From: Wenzhouxiangellaceae bacterium
GTDB taxonomy: Bacteria > Pseudomonadota > Gammaproteobacteria > Xanthomonadales > Wenzhouxiangellaceae
Direction of reading: 5' to 3'
Length of the DNA: 34,838 bases
NCBI GenBank assembly: GCA_018334995.1
Contig: JAGXKW010000031.1
Span: 1 to 34,838, forward strand
Shown here: piece after piece, positions 1-7,534 of the stretch
Numbering within the stretch: position 1 is the stretch's first letter
Layout of the letters: every line of letters begins with the position of its first letter
Notes under the pieces: generated by a model
Database searches by the model: none
The model's input: the letters and a program-made list of their open reading frames with translations, nothing else
What the model was told of the DNA's origin: nothing
Program-made: the position numbers and the translations under genes

Positions 1-353
1 TGCTGGGCGCCGGCGGCATCACCGCGCTTCCGGTCAATGCGCTGGCTATGGGCCTGGTCGGCGGCGCGGTCGTGTCGGGCGCGCATCGCCTGACCGGCCG
101 GAAAAAATCGTTCTGGTCGGTGCTTGTCCCGGTCTGGCTGGGCGTCGTGGTCGCCGCAGTGCTGCTGGCCCTGGTATTGGGTCTGCAGCCGTGGCTCGCC
201 AGCGACGCCTCCGGTCAGCCGCTGTTCTTTCCGTTCGGGCCCCGGGTCACGTTGCCCGTGATCGTGCTGCCGCACCTGGCGATCGGCGTGGCCGAGGGCA
301 TGCTGTCCTGGTTTGTCCTTTCGGCGCTGGAAGCGCGCAGGATGCCGGCATGA
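1..353 (+). CDS. cbiM: Ni/Co ECF transporter membrane subunit CbiM (partial, 3' end)
   Basis: This is the C-terminal part of the metal-binding membrane subunit of an energy-coupling-factor importer for Co2+ or Ni2+. The gene enters from the left edge; whole codons begin at base 3. The visible start, LGAGGITALPVNALAMG, matches the conserved glycine-rich CbiM segment. It is followed by a hydrophobic helix (VWLGVVVAAVLLALVLGL) and a last membrane segment (LAIGVAEGMLSWFVLSALE), both typical of the family. The metal-binding N-terminal His is outside the window. The stop overlaps the cbiQ start (ATGA), so the two are translationally coupled. Nickel is the likelier substrate because a [NiFe]-hydrogenase maturation operon lies 5 kb away; that choice is inference. 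Confidence 0.85.
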   Translation, partial: LGAGGITALPVNALAMGLVGGAVVSGAHRLTGRKKSFWSVLVPVWLGVVVAAVLLALVLGLQPWLASDASGQPLFFPFGPRVTLPVIVLPHLAIGVAEGMLSWFVLSALEARRMPA

Positions 354-919
354 AGGATCGAACGCTCCTGGCCTTGTGGCTGGTCGCCGTGGTCGCCATC
401 GGGTTCGTGCACGATCCAGCCTGGCTCGCAGCCCTGCTGGCGCTGGTGCTGGGTCTGATGCTGGCGTTGCAGGGCGGCGTTGCATGGAGCATGGCGGCAC
501 GCGCGCTTGCGGCCGTGGCGCTGGTGAACGTGACGGTCAGCGCCGCCTACGCGATCTGGGCCTGGACGGCCGGTGAATCGTGGACGACTTTCGTGCTGCG
601 CCTCAATCTCCGGGTGTTTCTGCTGGCGCTGCTCGCGCTGTGGCTGACGCGAAACATCGATCTTGTGCGCGCCGTCGACCGCTGGCCGTCGATCCGGTTT
701 CTGGTCGTGATCGTGCTGGGCCAGGTCCGGGCGCTGCAGCGTATGCTGGGCGAGCAGCGAATGGCACTGGTCAGCCGGAGTCCGACCCGTCCGTCGCTCA
801 ACGTGCGCTTCGCCAGCGCGGCAAGCCAGGTTTCGGTTGCGCTGGAAAAGACCGAAGGACGGGCCGAGGCCCTCAACCAGGGCATGCGGGCCCGGGGGTT
901 TTTCGATGACCGAGCCTGA
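350..919 (+). CDS. cbiQ: ECF transporter transmembrane subunit CbiQ (EcfT)
   Basis: This membrane subunit couples ATP hydrolysis by CbiO to metal movement through CbiM. The product is 189 residues, somewhat short for CbiQ (usually about 220-260). It has hydrophobic segments near residues 5-45, 50-72 and 80-102, then a cytoplasmic helical region ending in an Ala-Arg-Gly type coupling motif (GMRARGFF). The ATG at 350 is chosen because it overlaps the cbiM stop by 4 bp and gives the expected membrane start; a longer upstream reading in this frame would run back over cbiM. Its end overlaps cbiO by 14 bp. Confidence 0.85.
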   Translation: MKDRTLLALWLVAVVAIGFVHDPAWLAALLALVLGLMLALQGGVAWSMAARALAAVALVNVTVSAAYAIWAWTAGESWTTFVLRLNLRVFLLALLALWLTRNIDLVRAVDRWPSIRFLVVIVLGQVRALQRMLGEQRMALVSRSPTRPSLNVRFASAASQVSVALEKTEGRAEALNQGMRARGFFDDRA

Positions 920-1727
920 AGCGTCGGTCCGGACTCGGCCCACGATCGAGCTCGAGCGGGTTTCGTACCGGTATCCGGATGGCGAGTCGGCCATCGAGGA
1001 GGTCAGTTTCAGCCTGTCGCCCGGTGAACGCGTGGTGCTGCTGGGCGGCAACGGCTGCGGCAAGAGCACGCTGCTCAAGCTGCTCGATGCGCTGGTCGTG
1101 CCCGGCAGCGGCGAAATCCGCTATTGCGGCGAAGCGATAACGCCCAGGCGGTTGCGTGACCGCGAATGGTCGAGGCGATTTCGGGGCGAGGTCGGGATGG
1201 TCTTCCAGGATCCGGATGCGATGTTGTTCAATGCCAGCGTGGCCGAGGAAATTGCCTATGGTCCGGCCCGGCTGGGCATGCCCGAGCCGCTGCGGCACGC
1301 GCAACGCTGGGCCTGCCGCTTCGGCCTGGAGAAATATCTGGACACACCTCCGTATCGGCTCAGCGGGGGCGAGAAACAGCGTCTGTGCCTGGCCTGCGTG
1401 CTGGCTTGCGGCCCCCGCCTGCTGTTGCTCGATGAGCCTACGGCCAACCTCGACCCGCGCGCGACCGGCTGGTTGATCGATTTCCTGCGCGACCAGTCGG
1501 CGCTGACCACGCTGGTATCGACCCAGAATTTGTCGCTGGCCGGCGAAATGGGGGAACGCGCGCTGATTCTCGACGAGCGGGGCAAGCTGTTGTTCGACGG
1601 ACCGCTGGACGAGGCGCTGGGCTGCACCGAACTGCTATGGCAGGCCAACCTGGCACACAGCCACCGGCATCGCCACGACGACGGCACCGAGCACCGGCAC
1701 GTGCACGTTCACCGCAACTGGGAATGA
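906..1727 (+). CDS. cbiO: ECF transporter ATP-binding subunit CbiO with His-rich tail
   Basis: This is the ABC ATPase that powers the CbiMQ metal importer on the cytoplasmic face. The product is 273 residues with Walker A GGNGCGKST (about 47-55), Q-loop VFQDPD, signature LSGGEKQR (about 151-159) and Walker B LLLLDEPTANLD. The C-terminus is unusual: the last 23 residues hold eight histidines in alternating His-X pairs (for example HSHRHRH and HRHVHVH). This looks like a metal-binding tail that could buffer or sense Ni/Co; that role is inferred. The ATG at 906 is used because it starts just before the first ABC strand and overlaps cbiQ. Confidence 0.92.
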   Translation: MTEPEASVRTRPTIELERVSYRYPDGESAIEEVSFSLSPGERVVLLGGNGCGKSTLLKLLDALVVPGSGEIRYCGEAITPRRLRDREWSRRFRGEVGMVFQDPDAMLFNASVAEEIAYGPARLGMPEPLRHAQRWACRFGLEKYLDTPPYRLSGGEKQRLCLACVLACGPRLLLLDEPTANLDPRATGWLIDFLRDQSALTTLVSTQNLSLAGEMGERALILDERGKLLFDGPLDEALGCTELLWQANLAHSHRHRHDDGTEHRHVHVHRNWE

Positions 1728-1743
1728 AACCATCGGAATCGAA

Positions 1744-2655
1744 ATGACGGCAGACTGGCTTGCGCAGGCGGTTCTGCCCTGGATTCTGGCCGCGGTCATG
1801 CTTGCAATGGGGCTCGGCCTGGAGGCGGACAACTTCGCGCGGGTCGCGCGCCATCCCGGCCGACTGGCGCTGGGACTCGCGCTGCAGATGCTGGTTCTTC
1901 CATTGTTGTCGTGGGCGGTCGTGCTGGCGCTGCCGCTGCCGCCGCTCGCGGCCGCCGGCCTGCTGCTGGTGGCGCTGGTTCCCGGCGGCGCCACGTCCAA
2001 CCTGTTCAGCTACCTGGCCCGGGGCGATCTCGCGCTGTCGGTATGCCTCACCGCGATGACCGCGATGCTGGTGCCGTTCACGCTGCCCCTGATCATGGGA
2101 TGGAATTTCAGCCTGCTCGGAATGACCACGCCTGGATTCTCCCTTCCGTACTGGAGCGTGGTGGGGCAGCTGGGACTGGTTACGCTGATCCCGGTGCTCG
2201 GCGGGATGGGCGTCCGCAAGGCGCTCGGCCCGTCGCGTGCCGACCGGCTGTCGCCGGCGATCCGCCGGCTGACCGGCATCGCGATGATCGCGATCGTGCT
2301 GGCGCTGTTCGCGGCTTACTTCGATCGGCTGCCGCCGCTGGCGAGCCTGGAAACGTCGGCGGTGATCGCGCTGTGTTCGCTGGCCATGCTGCTGGGCGAT
2401 CGCGTGGCGCGCCTGGCCGGTTTGCCGGCGGCAAGTGCAAGAGCGATCACCGTCGAAGTCGGCGTGCAGAATGCGGGCGTCGCGATGATGGTCGCCTTCG
2501 CCATACTGCAGAATCCCGCTCTGGGGGTGGTGCCGCTGCTGTACGGGCTAATGATGAACGTGCCGGCGTTCGCGTGGGTTTTCTGGCAGGCGTGGCGCTT
2601 GGGTCCGGATCGACGGACAACCCGGACGGGGGAAATCCGGGGAACCTCGGGCTGA
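1744..2655 (+). CDS. Bile acid:sodium symporter (BASS) family transporter
   Basis: A polytopic inner-membrane protein of 303 residues with about nine or ten hydrophobic helices. Two BASS signatures are visible: the N-terminal crossover region VPGGATSNLFSYLARGD (from about residue 79) and the sodium-site motif EVGVQNAG (Glu near 238). The family imports organic anions (bile acids, pyruvate, pantoate and others) with Na+; the substrate here cannot be told from sequence. It starts 16 bp after cbiO and may be read from the same transcript, but no functional link to metal uptake is evident. It converges with the flavoprotein gene on the other strand. The 63-bp gap holds a 12-bp palindrome (ACCGGATCCGGT, 2707-2718) but no clear terminator. 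Confidence 0.85.
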   Translation: MTADWLAQAVLPWILAAVMLAMGLGLEADNFARVARHPGRLALGLALQMLVLPLLSWAVVLALPLPPLAAAGLLLVALVPGGATSNLFSYLARGDLALSVCLTAMTAMLVPFTLPLIMGWNFSLLGMTTPGFSLPYWSVVGQLGLVTLIPVLGGMGVRKALGPSRADRLSPAIRRLTGIAMIAIVLALFAAYFDRLPPLASLETSAVIALCSLAMLLGDRVARLAGLPAASARAITVEVGVQNAGVAMMVAFAILQNPALGVVPLLYGLMMNVPAFAWVFWQAWRLGPDRRTTRTGEIRGTSG

Positions 2656-2718
2656 TCCCGCGCGCCTCCCCGCGGTTGCCGGCGGGTCGTGCCAGGCGTG
2701 CCGGTGACCGGATCCGGT

Positions 2719-4173
2719 TCAGGTGCCCGGTCCGCAGTCCATGCACTCCTCTGACGATTCCGGCCCCAGCTTGAGCTTGTCGTGCAGGTCGCGCAGCGCG
2801 GTCCGCAGGCCTTCTTCGATCACCGGGTGATAGAACGGCATTTCCAGCATCTCGGTCACGTCCATCCGCTGCTGGGCCGACCAGGCCAGCAGGTGGGCGA
2901 TATGCTCTGCGGCCGGACCGAACATTTCCGCGCCCATGAAGCGGCCGGTTCCGTGCTCGCCGTAGACGCGCAACAAGCCGCGGTTCTTGCCCATGACCCG
3001 GCTGCGGCCCTGGTTCTCGAAATTTACCGAGCCGACCGCAAAACAGCCGCGGCAGCGCGCGTCGGTCTGCTGGATGGTCAGGCCGACCGCCGCGATCTGC
3101 GGATCGGTGAATACGACTGAAAGCGGCGTGCGGCGAAGGCCGGTCTGCACCTCGGGATACGTGCCGGCGTTGGCGCCGGCGATCCGTCCCTCGTCGGCGG
3201 CCTCGTGCAGCAACGGGAGTTCGTTGTTGACGTCGCCGGCGATGAATATCGGACTCTCGCCGCAGCGCAGCGTGTAGCGGTCGAATTCCGGCACGCCGCG
3301 CGCGTCCAGCGCCAGTCCGGTGTTCTCCAGGCCCAGCCCGTCCACGTTGGGGCGGCGGCCGGTGGCGGCCAGCAGAAATTCGAAGACCTCGCTGACCTGC
3401 CCGCCATCCTTGTCGCGGTAGCTGACTTCGATCCCGTTTTCGAGCTCGCGGATGCCGGTGGTTTCGACATCGGGATCGAGAAAGAACTCGCGGTTGAAGG
3501 TCTCCAGTGCAATGCGGCGGATTTCGGGGTCCTGGATCGGGCCGACCGCTCCGCCGACGCCGAACATCTTCACGCGAACGCCCAGCCGTGCCAGCGCCTG
3601 GCCGATTTCCAGGCCGATCACGCCGGGGCCGAACACCGCGACCGATTCGGGCAGGCTCTGCCAGTCGAAAACCTCGTCGTTGGTCACCAGGCGGCTGCCC
3701 GCGTCGTTGAGGAAGGGCACCACATTGGTGCGCGACCCGGTCGCGATCACGACGCGCTCGGCGCGGATGCGCGGGCCTTTTTCAACGACGAGCGTGTTGG
3801 CGTCCTCGAAGCGCGCCATGCCGCGAATGCGCCGGTCTTCGGGAATATTTTCGACCGATTCGAGCACGAAGCCGACGAAACGGTCGCGTTCGCTCCTGAC
3901 CCGTTCCATGACCGCCTTGCCGTCGATGCGCACCGATTCCGGGTACACCCCGAACTGACCGGCATGGTGGGCCGAGTGCGCGGCTTCCGCGGCGCTGATC
4001 AGCAGCTTGCTGGGCATGCAGCCGACCCGCGCACAGGTGGTCCCATAGGGCCCGCCCTCGATCAGGACGACGTTGTCGACATGTTTGCTCGCCTGCCGGT
4101 AGGCCACCAGCCCGGCGCTGCCGGCCCCGATGACGGCAACGTCGACTTCGAGCTCGCCGCTGGGTTCACGCAT
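2719..4173 (-). CDS. Dihydrolipoamide dehydrogenase-like disulfide oxidoreductase with C-terminal CxxC
   Basis: A 484-residue flavoprotein of the pyridine nucleotide-disulfide oxidoreductase class I family. Visible motifs: FAD dinucleotide fold GAGSAG (16-21), redox disulfide TTCARVGCMPSK (Cys47/Cys52), NAD(P)-binding GPGVIGLEIG (about 178-190), second FAD contact FIAGDVNN, and the dimer-interface catalytic pair in HPVIEEG (His near 448). All residues needed for catalysis look present. No E1/E2 dehydrogenase genes are nearby, so it is unlikely to be the main pyruvate-complex E3. The tail ends ECMDCGPGT, adding a CxxC pair (Cys477/Cys480) that E. coli-type Lpd lacks. Such a tail recalls the C-terminal Cys pairs that relay electrons in mercuric and thioredoxin reductases. 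Substrate unknown. Confidence 0.85.
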   Translation of the reverse strand: MREPSGELEVDVAVIGAGSAGLVAYRQASKHVDNVVLIEGGPYGTTCARVGCMPSKLLISAAEAAHSAHHAGQFGVYPESVRIDGKAVMERVRSERDRFVGFVLESVENIPEDRRIRGMARFEDANTLVVEKGPRIRAERVVIATGSRTNVVPFLNDAGSRLVTNDEVFDWQSLPESVAVFGPGVIGLEIGQALARLGVRVKMFGVGGAVGPIQDPEIRRIALETFNREFFLDPDVETTGIRELENGIEVSYRDKDGGQVSEVFEFLLAATGRRPNVDGLGLENTGLALDARGVPEFDRYTLRCGESPIFIAGDVNNELPLLHEAADEGRIAGANAGTYPEVQTGLRRTPLSVVFTDPQIAAVGLTIQQTDARCRGCFAVGSVNFENQGRSRVMGKNRGLLRVYGEHGTGRFMGAEMFGPAAEHIAHLLAWSAQQRMDVTEMLEMPFYHPVIEEGLRTALRDLHDKLKLGPESSEECMDCGPGT

Positions 4174-4300
4174 TGAAAATCATCCTGTTTGCGTCGATTA
4201 AGGGTCGCCACAGGTTACACCGGTAAGCGCAGATTTACCGATACATAAGGAAGCGCAAAGGTTCACGCGCGGCGTGGACCGGTGGCCCTGCCCAGTTGGA

Positions 4301-4372
4301 GGATCCGGCGGGCATCGATCGCTGAAGGCCTCGCCACGCGTCGAACTGAAGCGATCGATGCCCGCCGGATCC
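4301..4372. repeat. Perfect 23-bp inverted repeat (intergenic hairpin element)
   Basis: Arms at 4301-4323 and 4350-4372 are exact reverse complements, starting GGATCCGGCGGGCATCGATC on the left, with a 26-base loop. It sits in the 266-bp gap between prpE (ending at 4440) and the flavoprotein gene (starting at 4173), both on the minus strand. There is no T-run after either arm, so it is not a classic intrinsic terminator. It could be a REP-like or other dispersed palindromic element, an mRNA-stabilising hairpin, or a Rho-independent signal of unusual form. The rest of the gap shows no gene; an A/T-richer stretch at 4190-4260 probably carries the promoter of the flavoprotein gene. Confidence 0.85.
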
Positions 4373-4439
4373 GGAATCCGTGAATTCCTTAAAGAGCCTT
4401 GTGTGCGCTGCCCGGCCGGGTGCCATGGCCAGGCATCGA

Positions 4440-6332
4440 TCAGGAACTCGGGTAGCCCATTTTCACCAGCGCCTGCTCGATCTCGTCGAGAATGATCGGA
4501 TCGTCTATGGTGGCCGGCGGCGTCCACTCCCTGCCATCGGCGATCTTCTTCATGGTACCGCGCAGGATCTTGCCCGAGCGCGTCTTGGGCAGGCGGGATA
4601 CCACGGCGACCAGCTTGAAGGCGGCGACCGGACCGATGGCCTCGCGCACCTGCCGGATCAGCTCGGCGCGCAGTTGCTCTTCATCCACGCCCGCGCCCGA
4701 CTTGAGCACCACCAGTCCCAGCGGCAGTTCGCCCTTGAGCGGGTCGCGCACGCCGAAGACCGCGCATTCGGCCACGTGCGGATGCGCGGCCAGTGCTTCC
4801 TCCATTTCGCCGGTGGAAAGCCGGTGCCCGGCCACGTTGATCACGTCGTCGATGCGGCTCATGATCCACAAGTAGCCGTCCGCGTCGCGAATTCCGGCGT
4901 CGCCGGTGAGGTAGAAGCCCGGGAAACGCCTGAGATAGGCGTCCCGACAGCGCTGATCGGCCTCCCAAAGCGTGACCAGGCAGCCCGGCGGCAACGGCAG
5001 CTTGATGACGATGGCGCCGATTTCCCCGTCGGGCAGTTCGTGGCCTTCGTCGTCGAGTACGCGCACGTCGTACCCCGGCACCGCGCAGGTCGGCGATCCG
5101 GGCTTGATCGGCAGCTGCTCGATGCCGAGGCAGTTGGCCGCAACCGGCCAGCCGGTCTCGGTCTGCCACCAGTGATCGATCACAGGCACGTTCAACTGGC
5201 GCTGCGCCCATTCCAGCGTGCTCGGATCGCAACGCTCGCCGGCCAGGAACAGGGCGCGCAGGCCCGACAGATCGTACTTGCCGATGAACTCGCCGCGCGG
5301 GTCCTCCTTGCCGATGGCGCGAAACGCGGTAGGCGCCGTGAACAGCGTGCAGATACCGTGCTGTTCGATCACGCGCCAGAAAGTGCCGGCGTCGGGCGTC
5401 CCGACCGGCTTGCCCTCGAACAGGACCGTGGTCGCGCCGATCAGAAGCGGCGCATAGACGATGTATGAATGCCCGACCACCCAGCCGACGTCCGAGGCGG
5501 CCCAGAACACTTCGCCGGGCTTGATGTCGTAAATGTTGGACATCGACCAGGCCAGCGCCACGGCGTGCCCGCCGTTGTCGCGCACGATGCCCTTGGGCCG
5601 ACCGGTGGTGCCGGAAGTGTAGAGGATGTACAGCGGATGGGTCGCCTCCACCGGGACGCAGTCGGCCGGCACCGCCCGTTCCATTTCCGTATCCCAGTCG
5701 AAATCGCGGTCTTCGACCAGGGACGCTTCGGCCTGCGGCCGGGCCAGGATCAGGGTCGCGTCCGGCTTGTGTTCGGCCAGCTCGATGGCCCGGTCCAGCA
5801 GCGGCTTGTATTCGACGACGCGCCCCGGTTCGATGCCGCAGGAAGCCGACAGGATCATCTTCGGCCGGGCGTCGTCGATGCGCTTGGCCAGCTCGCCGGC
5901 CGAAAATCCGCCGAAGACCACCGAATGGATCGCGCCGATGCGGGCACAGGCCAGCATTGCCATGGGTGCGGCCGGCACCATGGGCATATAGACGATGACC
6001 CGGTCGCCCTTTTCCACGCCGTGCGCGCGCAGCACCCCGGCCAACGCGGCGACCTGGTCGCGCAGTTCGCGGTAGGTGAAGCGCTGGATCGTTTCGGTGA
6101 CCGGTGAGTCGTGGATCAGCGCGGTCTGGTCGCCGCGTCCGGCTTCGACGTGGCGGTCAAGCGCATTGTGGCAGGTGTTTAGCATGCCGCCGGCGAACCA
6201 GCGATGGAACGGCGCGCTCCCGATTTCCAGCACCGAATCCCAGGTTCGCTGCCATTCGATTGCTTCGGCCGCCTCGGCCCAGAAGCTTTCGGGATCGGCC
6301 AGCGAACGATCGTGGATTTCCTTGTGGCCCAT
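4440..6332 (-). CDS. prpE: Propionyl-CoA synthetase (acetyl-CoA synthetase family)
   Basis: An AMP-forming acyl-CoA ligase that activates propionate (or acetate) with ATP and CoA. The product is 630 residues, matching PrpE (about 628) rather than Acs (about 650). Motifs: the adenylation P-loop YTSGTTGRPKG (about 238-248), HWWQTETGWP, which is typical of the PrpE/ACSS3 group, YLTGDAG, and the C-terminal PKTRSGKILRG with catalytic Lys588. That lysine is the usual site of regulatory acetylation in the family. The ATG at 6332 has an AGGA ribosome site just upstream. No prpB/C/D genes are adjacent, so propionate use must be completed elsewhere. Acetyl-CoA synthetase activity is the alternative. 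Confidence 0.9.
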   Translation of the reverse strand: MGHKEIHDRSLADPESFWAEAAEAIEWQRTWDSVLEIGSAPFHRWFAGGMLNTCHNALDRHVEAGRGDQTALIHDSPVTETIQRFTYRELRDQVAALAGVLRAHGVEKGDRVIVYMPMVPAAPMAMLACARIGAIHSVVFGGFSAGELAKRIDDARPKMILSASCGIEPGRVVEYKPLLDRAIELAEHKPDATLILARPQAEASLVEDRDFDWDTEMERAVPADCVPVEATHPLYILYTSGTTGRPKGIVRDNGGHAVALAWSMSNIYDIKPGEVFWAASDVGWVVGHSYIVYAPLLIGATTVLFEGKPVGTPDAGTFWRVIEQHGICTLFTAPTAFRAIGKEDPRGEFIGKYDLSGLRALFLAGERCDPSTLEWAQRQLNVPVIDHWWQTETGWPVAANCLGIEQLPIKPGSPTCAVPGYDVRVLDDEGHELPDGEIGAIVIKLPLPPGCLVTLWEADQRCRDAYLRRFPGFYLTGDAGIRDADGYLWIMSRIDDVINVAGHRLSTGEMEEALAAHPHVAECAVFGVRDPLKGELPLGLVVLKSGAGVDEEQLRAELIRQVREAIGPVAAFKLVAVVSRLPKTRSGKILRGTMKKIADGREWTPPATIDDPIILDEIEQALVKMGYPSS

Positions 6333-6459
6333 CGTCCTGTCTCCGCCATGTGTTTATCGGGAATCGGTCTGGAAGCATGGCATGGGCCGCCGGCGCCGGC
6401 CATTCGACTTTGATCGAAGCGGCTCCACGTTCGTTCGCCGCCGCGGTCGGCGAAAACGG

Positions 6460-7485
6460 TCAGCAGATCCGCGGCAGCGGGTCGTCTTCGAGTTCGTCGA
6501 TCAGGCGTTGGCCGCCCAGGCCCGTGGTCAGCATGACCGGGCCCGGCGCCTCGGCGACCGTGCCGATGACGGCGGCCTCGGGCGCGACGCCGGAGATGCG
6601 CAATTCGGCGACCGCATCGTCGGCCGCCTCGGGGGCGATCGCCGCGACGACTCGTCCTTCGCAGGCCAGGTAAAGGGGATCGTAGCCGAGCAGTTCGCAG
6701 ACGGCCGAAACCGGTTCGCTGAGCGGAATCGCGTCCTCTTCCAGCGCCATGCCGAGCCCGCTTTCGCGGGCCAGCTCCAGCGCGACCGTGGCCAGCCCGC
6801 CGCGGGTCGGATCGCGCATGAACCTGAGGCCGGGATGCTTGAGCAGCATTTCGGTAATCGGCAGCACGCTGGCTGAATCCGATTGCAGGTCCCCGCGCAG
6901 CCCGTACTCCTCGCGCGCCAGCAGTACCGAAGTGCCGTGATCGCCGATGCTGCCCGAAACGATGATGCGGTCGCCGGGCCGCACCTGCTGCTGATCCAGC
7001 GCGAGGTCGTTCGGCACCGCGCCCAGGCCGGTGGTTGCCAGGTAGACGCCGCCGCATTCGCCGCGCGCCAACACCTTGGTATCGCCTGCGACGACCTTGA
7101 CGCCGGCCTCGCGCGCGGCTCCGGCCAGCGCATCGACGATCCGCTCGAGCAGCTTGATTTCCGTGCCTTCCTCGATGAATGCGTTGAGCGTCAGGTACAG
7201 CGGCATGGCGCCGGCCACCGCCAGATCGTTGACCGTGCCGTGGATCGCCAGCGAGCCGATGTTGCCGCCGGGAAACTCCAGCGGATCGACCGTGAAGCCG
7301 TCGGTGGTCATCATCAGCCGAACCCCTTGCGGCACGTCGACCGCCGCGGCATCGACCCGGGTATCCAGACCCTGGTCCCCGAGCCGGGCGGCGAACAGGG
7401 CGTCGATGAGTTCGCGCATGTAGCGCCCGCCGTTGCCGTGGGCGAGCCGGATGTGCTTGTCGAGCTTGGGTGCTTTTTCGGTCAT
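6460..7485 (-). CDS. hypE: Hydrogenase maturation protein HypE
   Basis: HypE dehydrates the thiocarbamate on its own C-terminal cysteine to a thiocyanate and, with HypF and HypCD, supplies the two CN- ligands of the [NiFe] active-site iron. The product is 341 residues, normal for the family. It ends DPLPRIC, the invariant PRxC tail with acceptor Cys341. The PurM/AIR-synthetase-like fold shows in the N-terminal AHGNGG, TTDGFTVDPLEFPGGNIG and FMRDPTRGGLA. It is the last gene of the hyp operon, 49 bp after hypF. The 127-bp gap to prpE downstream shows no obvious terminator. Confidence 0.95.
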   Translation of the reverse strand: MTEKAPKLDKHIRLAHGNGGRYMRELIDALFAARLGDQGLDTRVDAAAVDVPQGVRLMMTTDGFTVDPLEFPGGNIGSLAIHGTVNDLAVAGAMPLYLTLNAFIEEGTEIKLLERIVDALAGAAREAGVKVVAGDTKVLARGECGGVYLATTGLGAVPNDLALDQQQVRPGDRIIVSGSIGDHGTSVLLAREEYGLRGDLQSDSASVLPITEMLLKHPGLRFMRDPTRGGLATVALELARESGLGMALEEDAIPLSEPVSAVCELLGYDPLYLACEGRVVAAIAPEAADDAVAELRISGVAPEAAVIGTVAEAPGPVMLTTGLGGQRLIDELEDDPLPRIC

Positions 7486-7534
7486 TAGAATCTTTTTATT
7501 TCAGGTAGATAGAAAGTATTTGAAAGGTTGTTTA

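Noticed and set aside
2707-2718. 12-bp palindrome ACCGGATCCGGT between the convergent BASS and flavoprotein genes
   Set aside because: Too short and loop-less to be a terminator; palindromes of this size are expected in GC-rich DNA.
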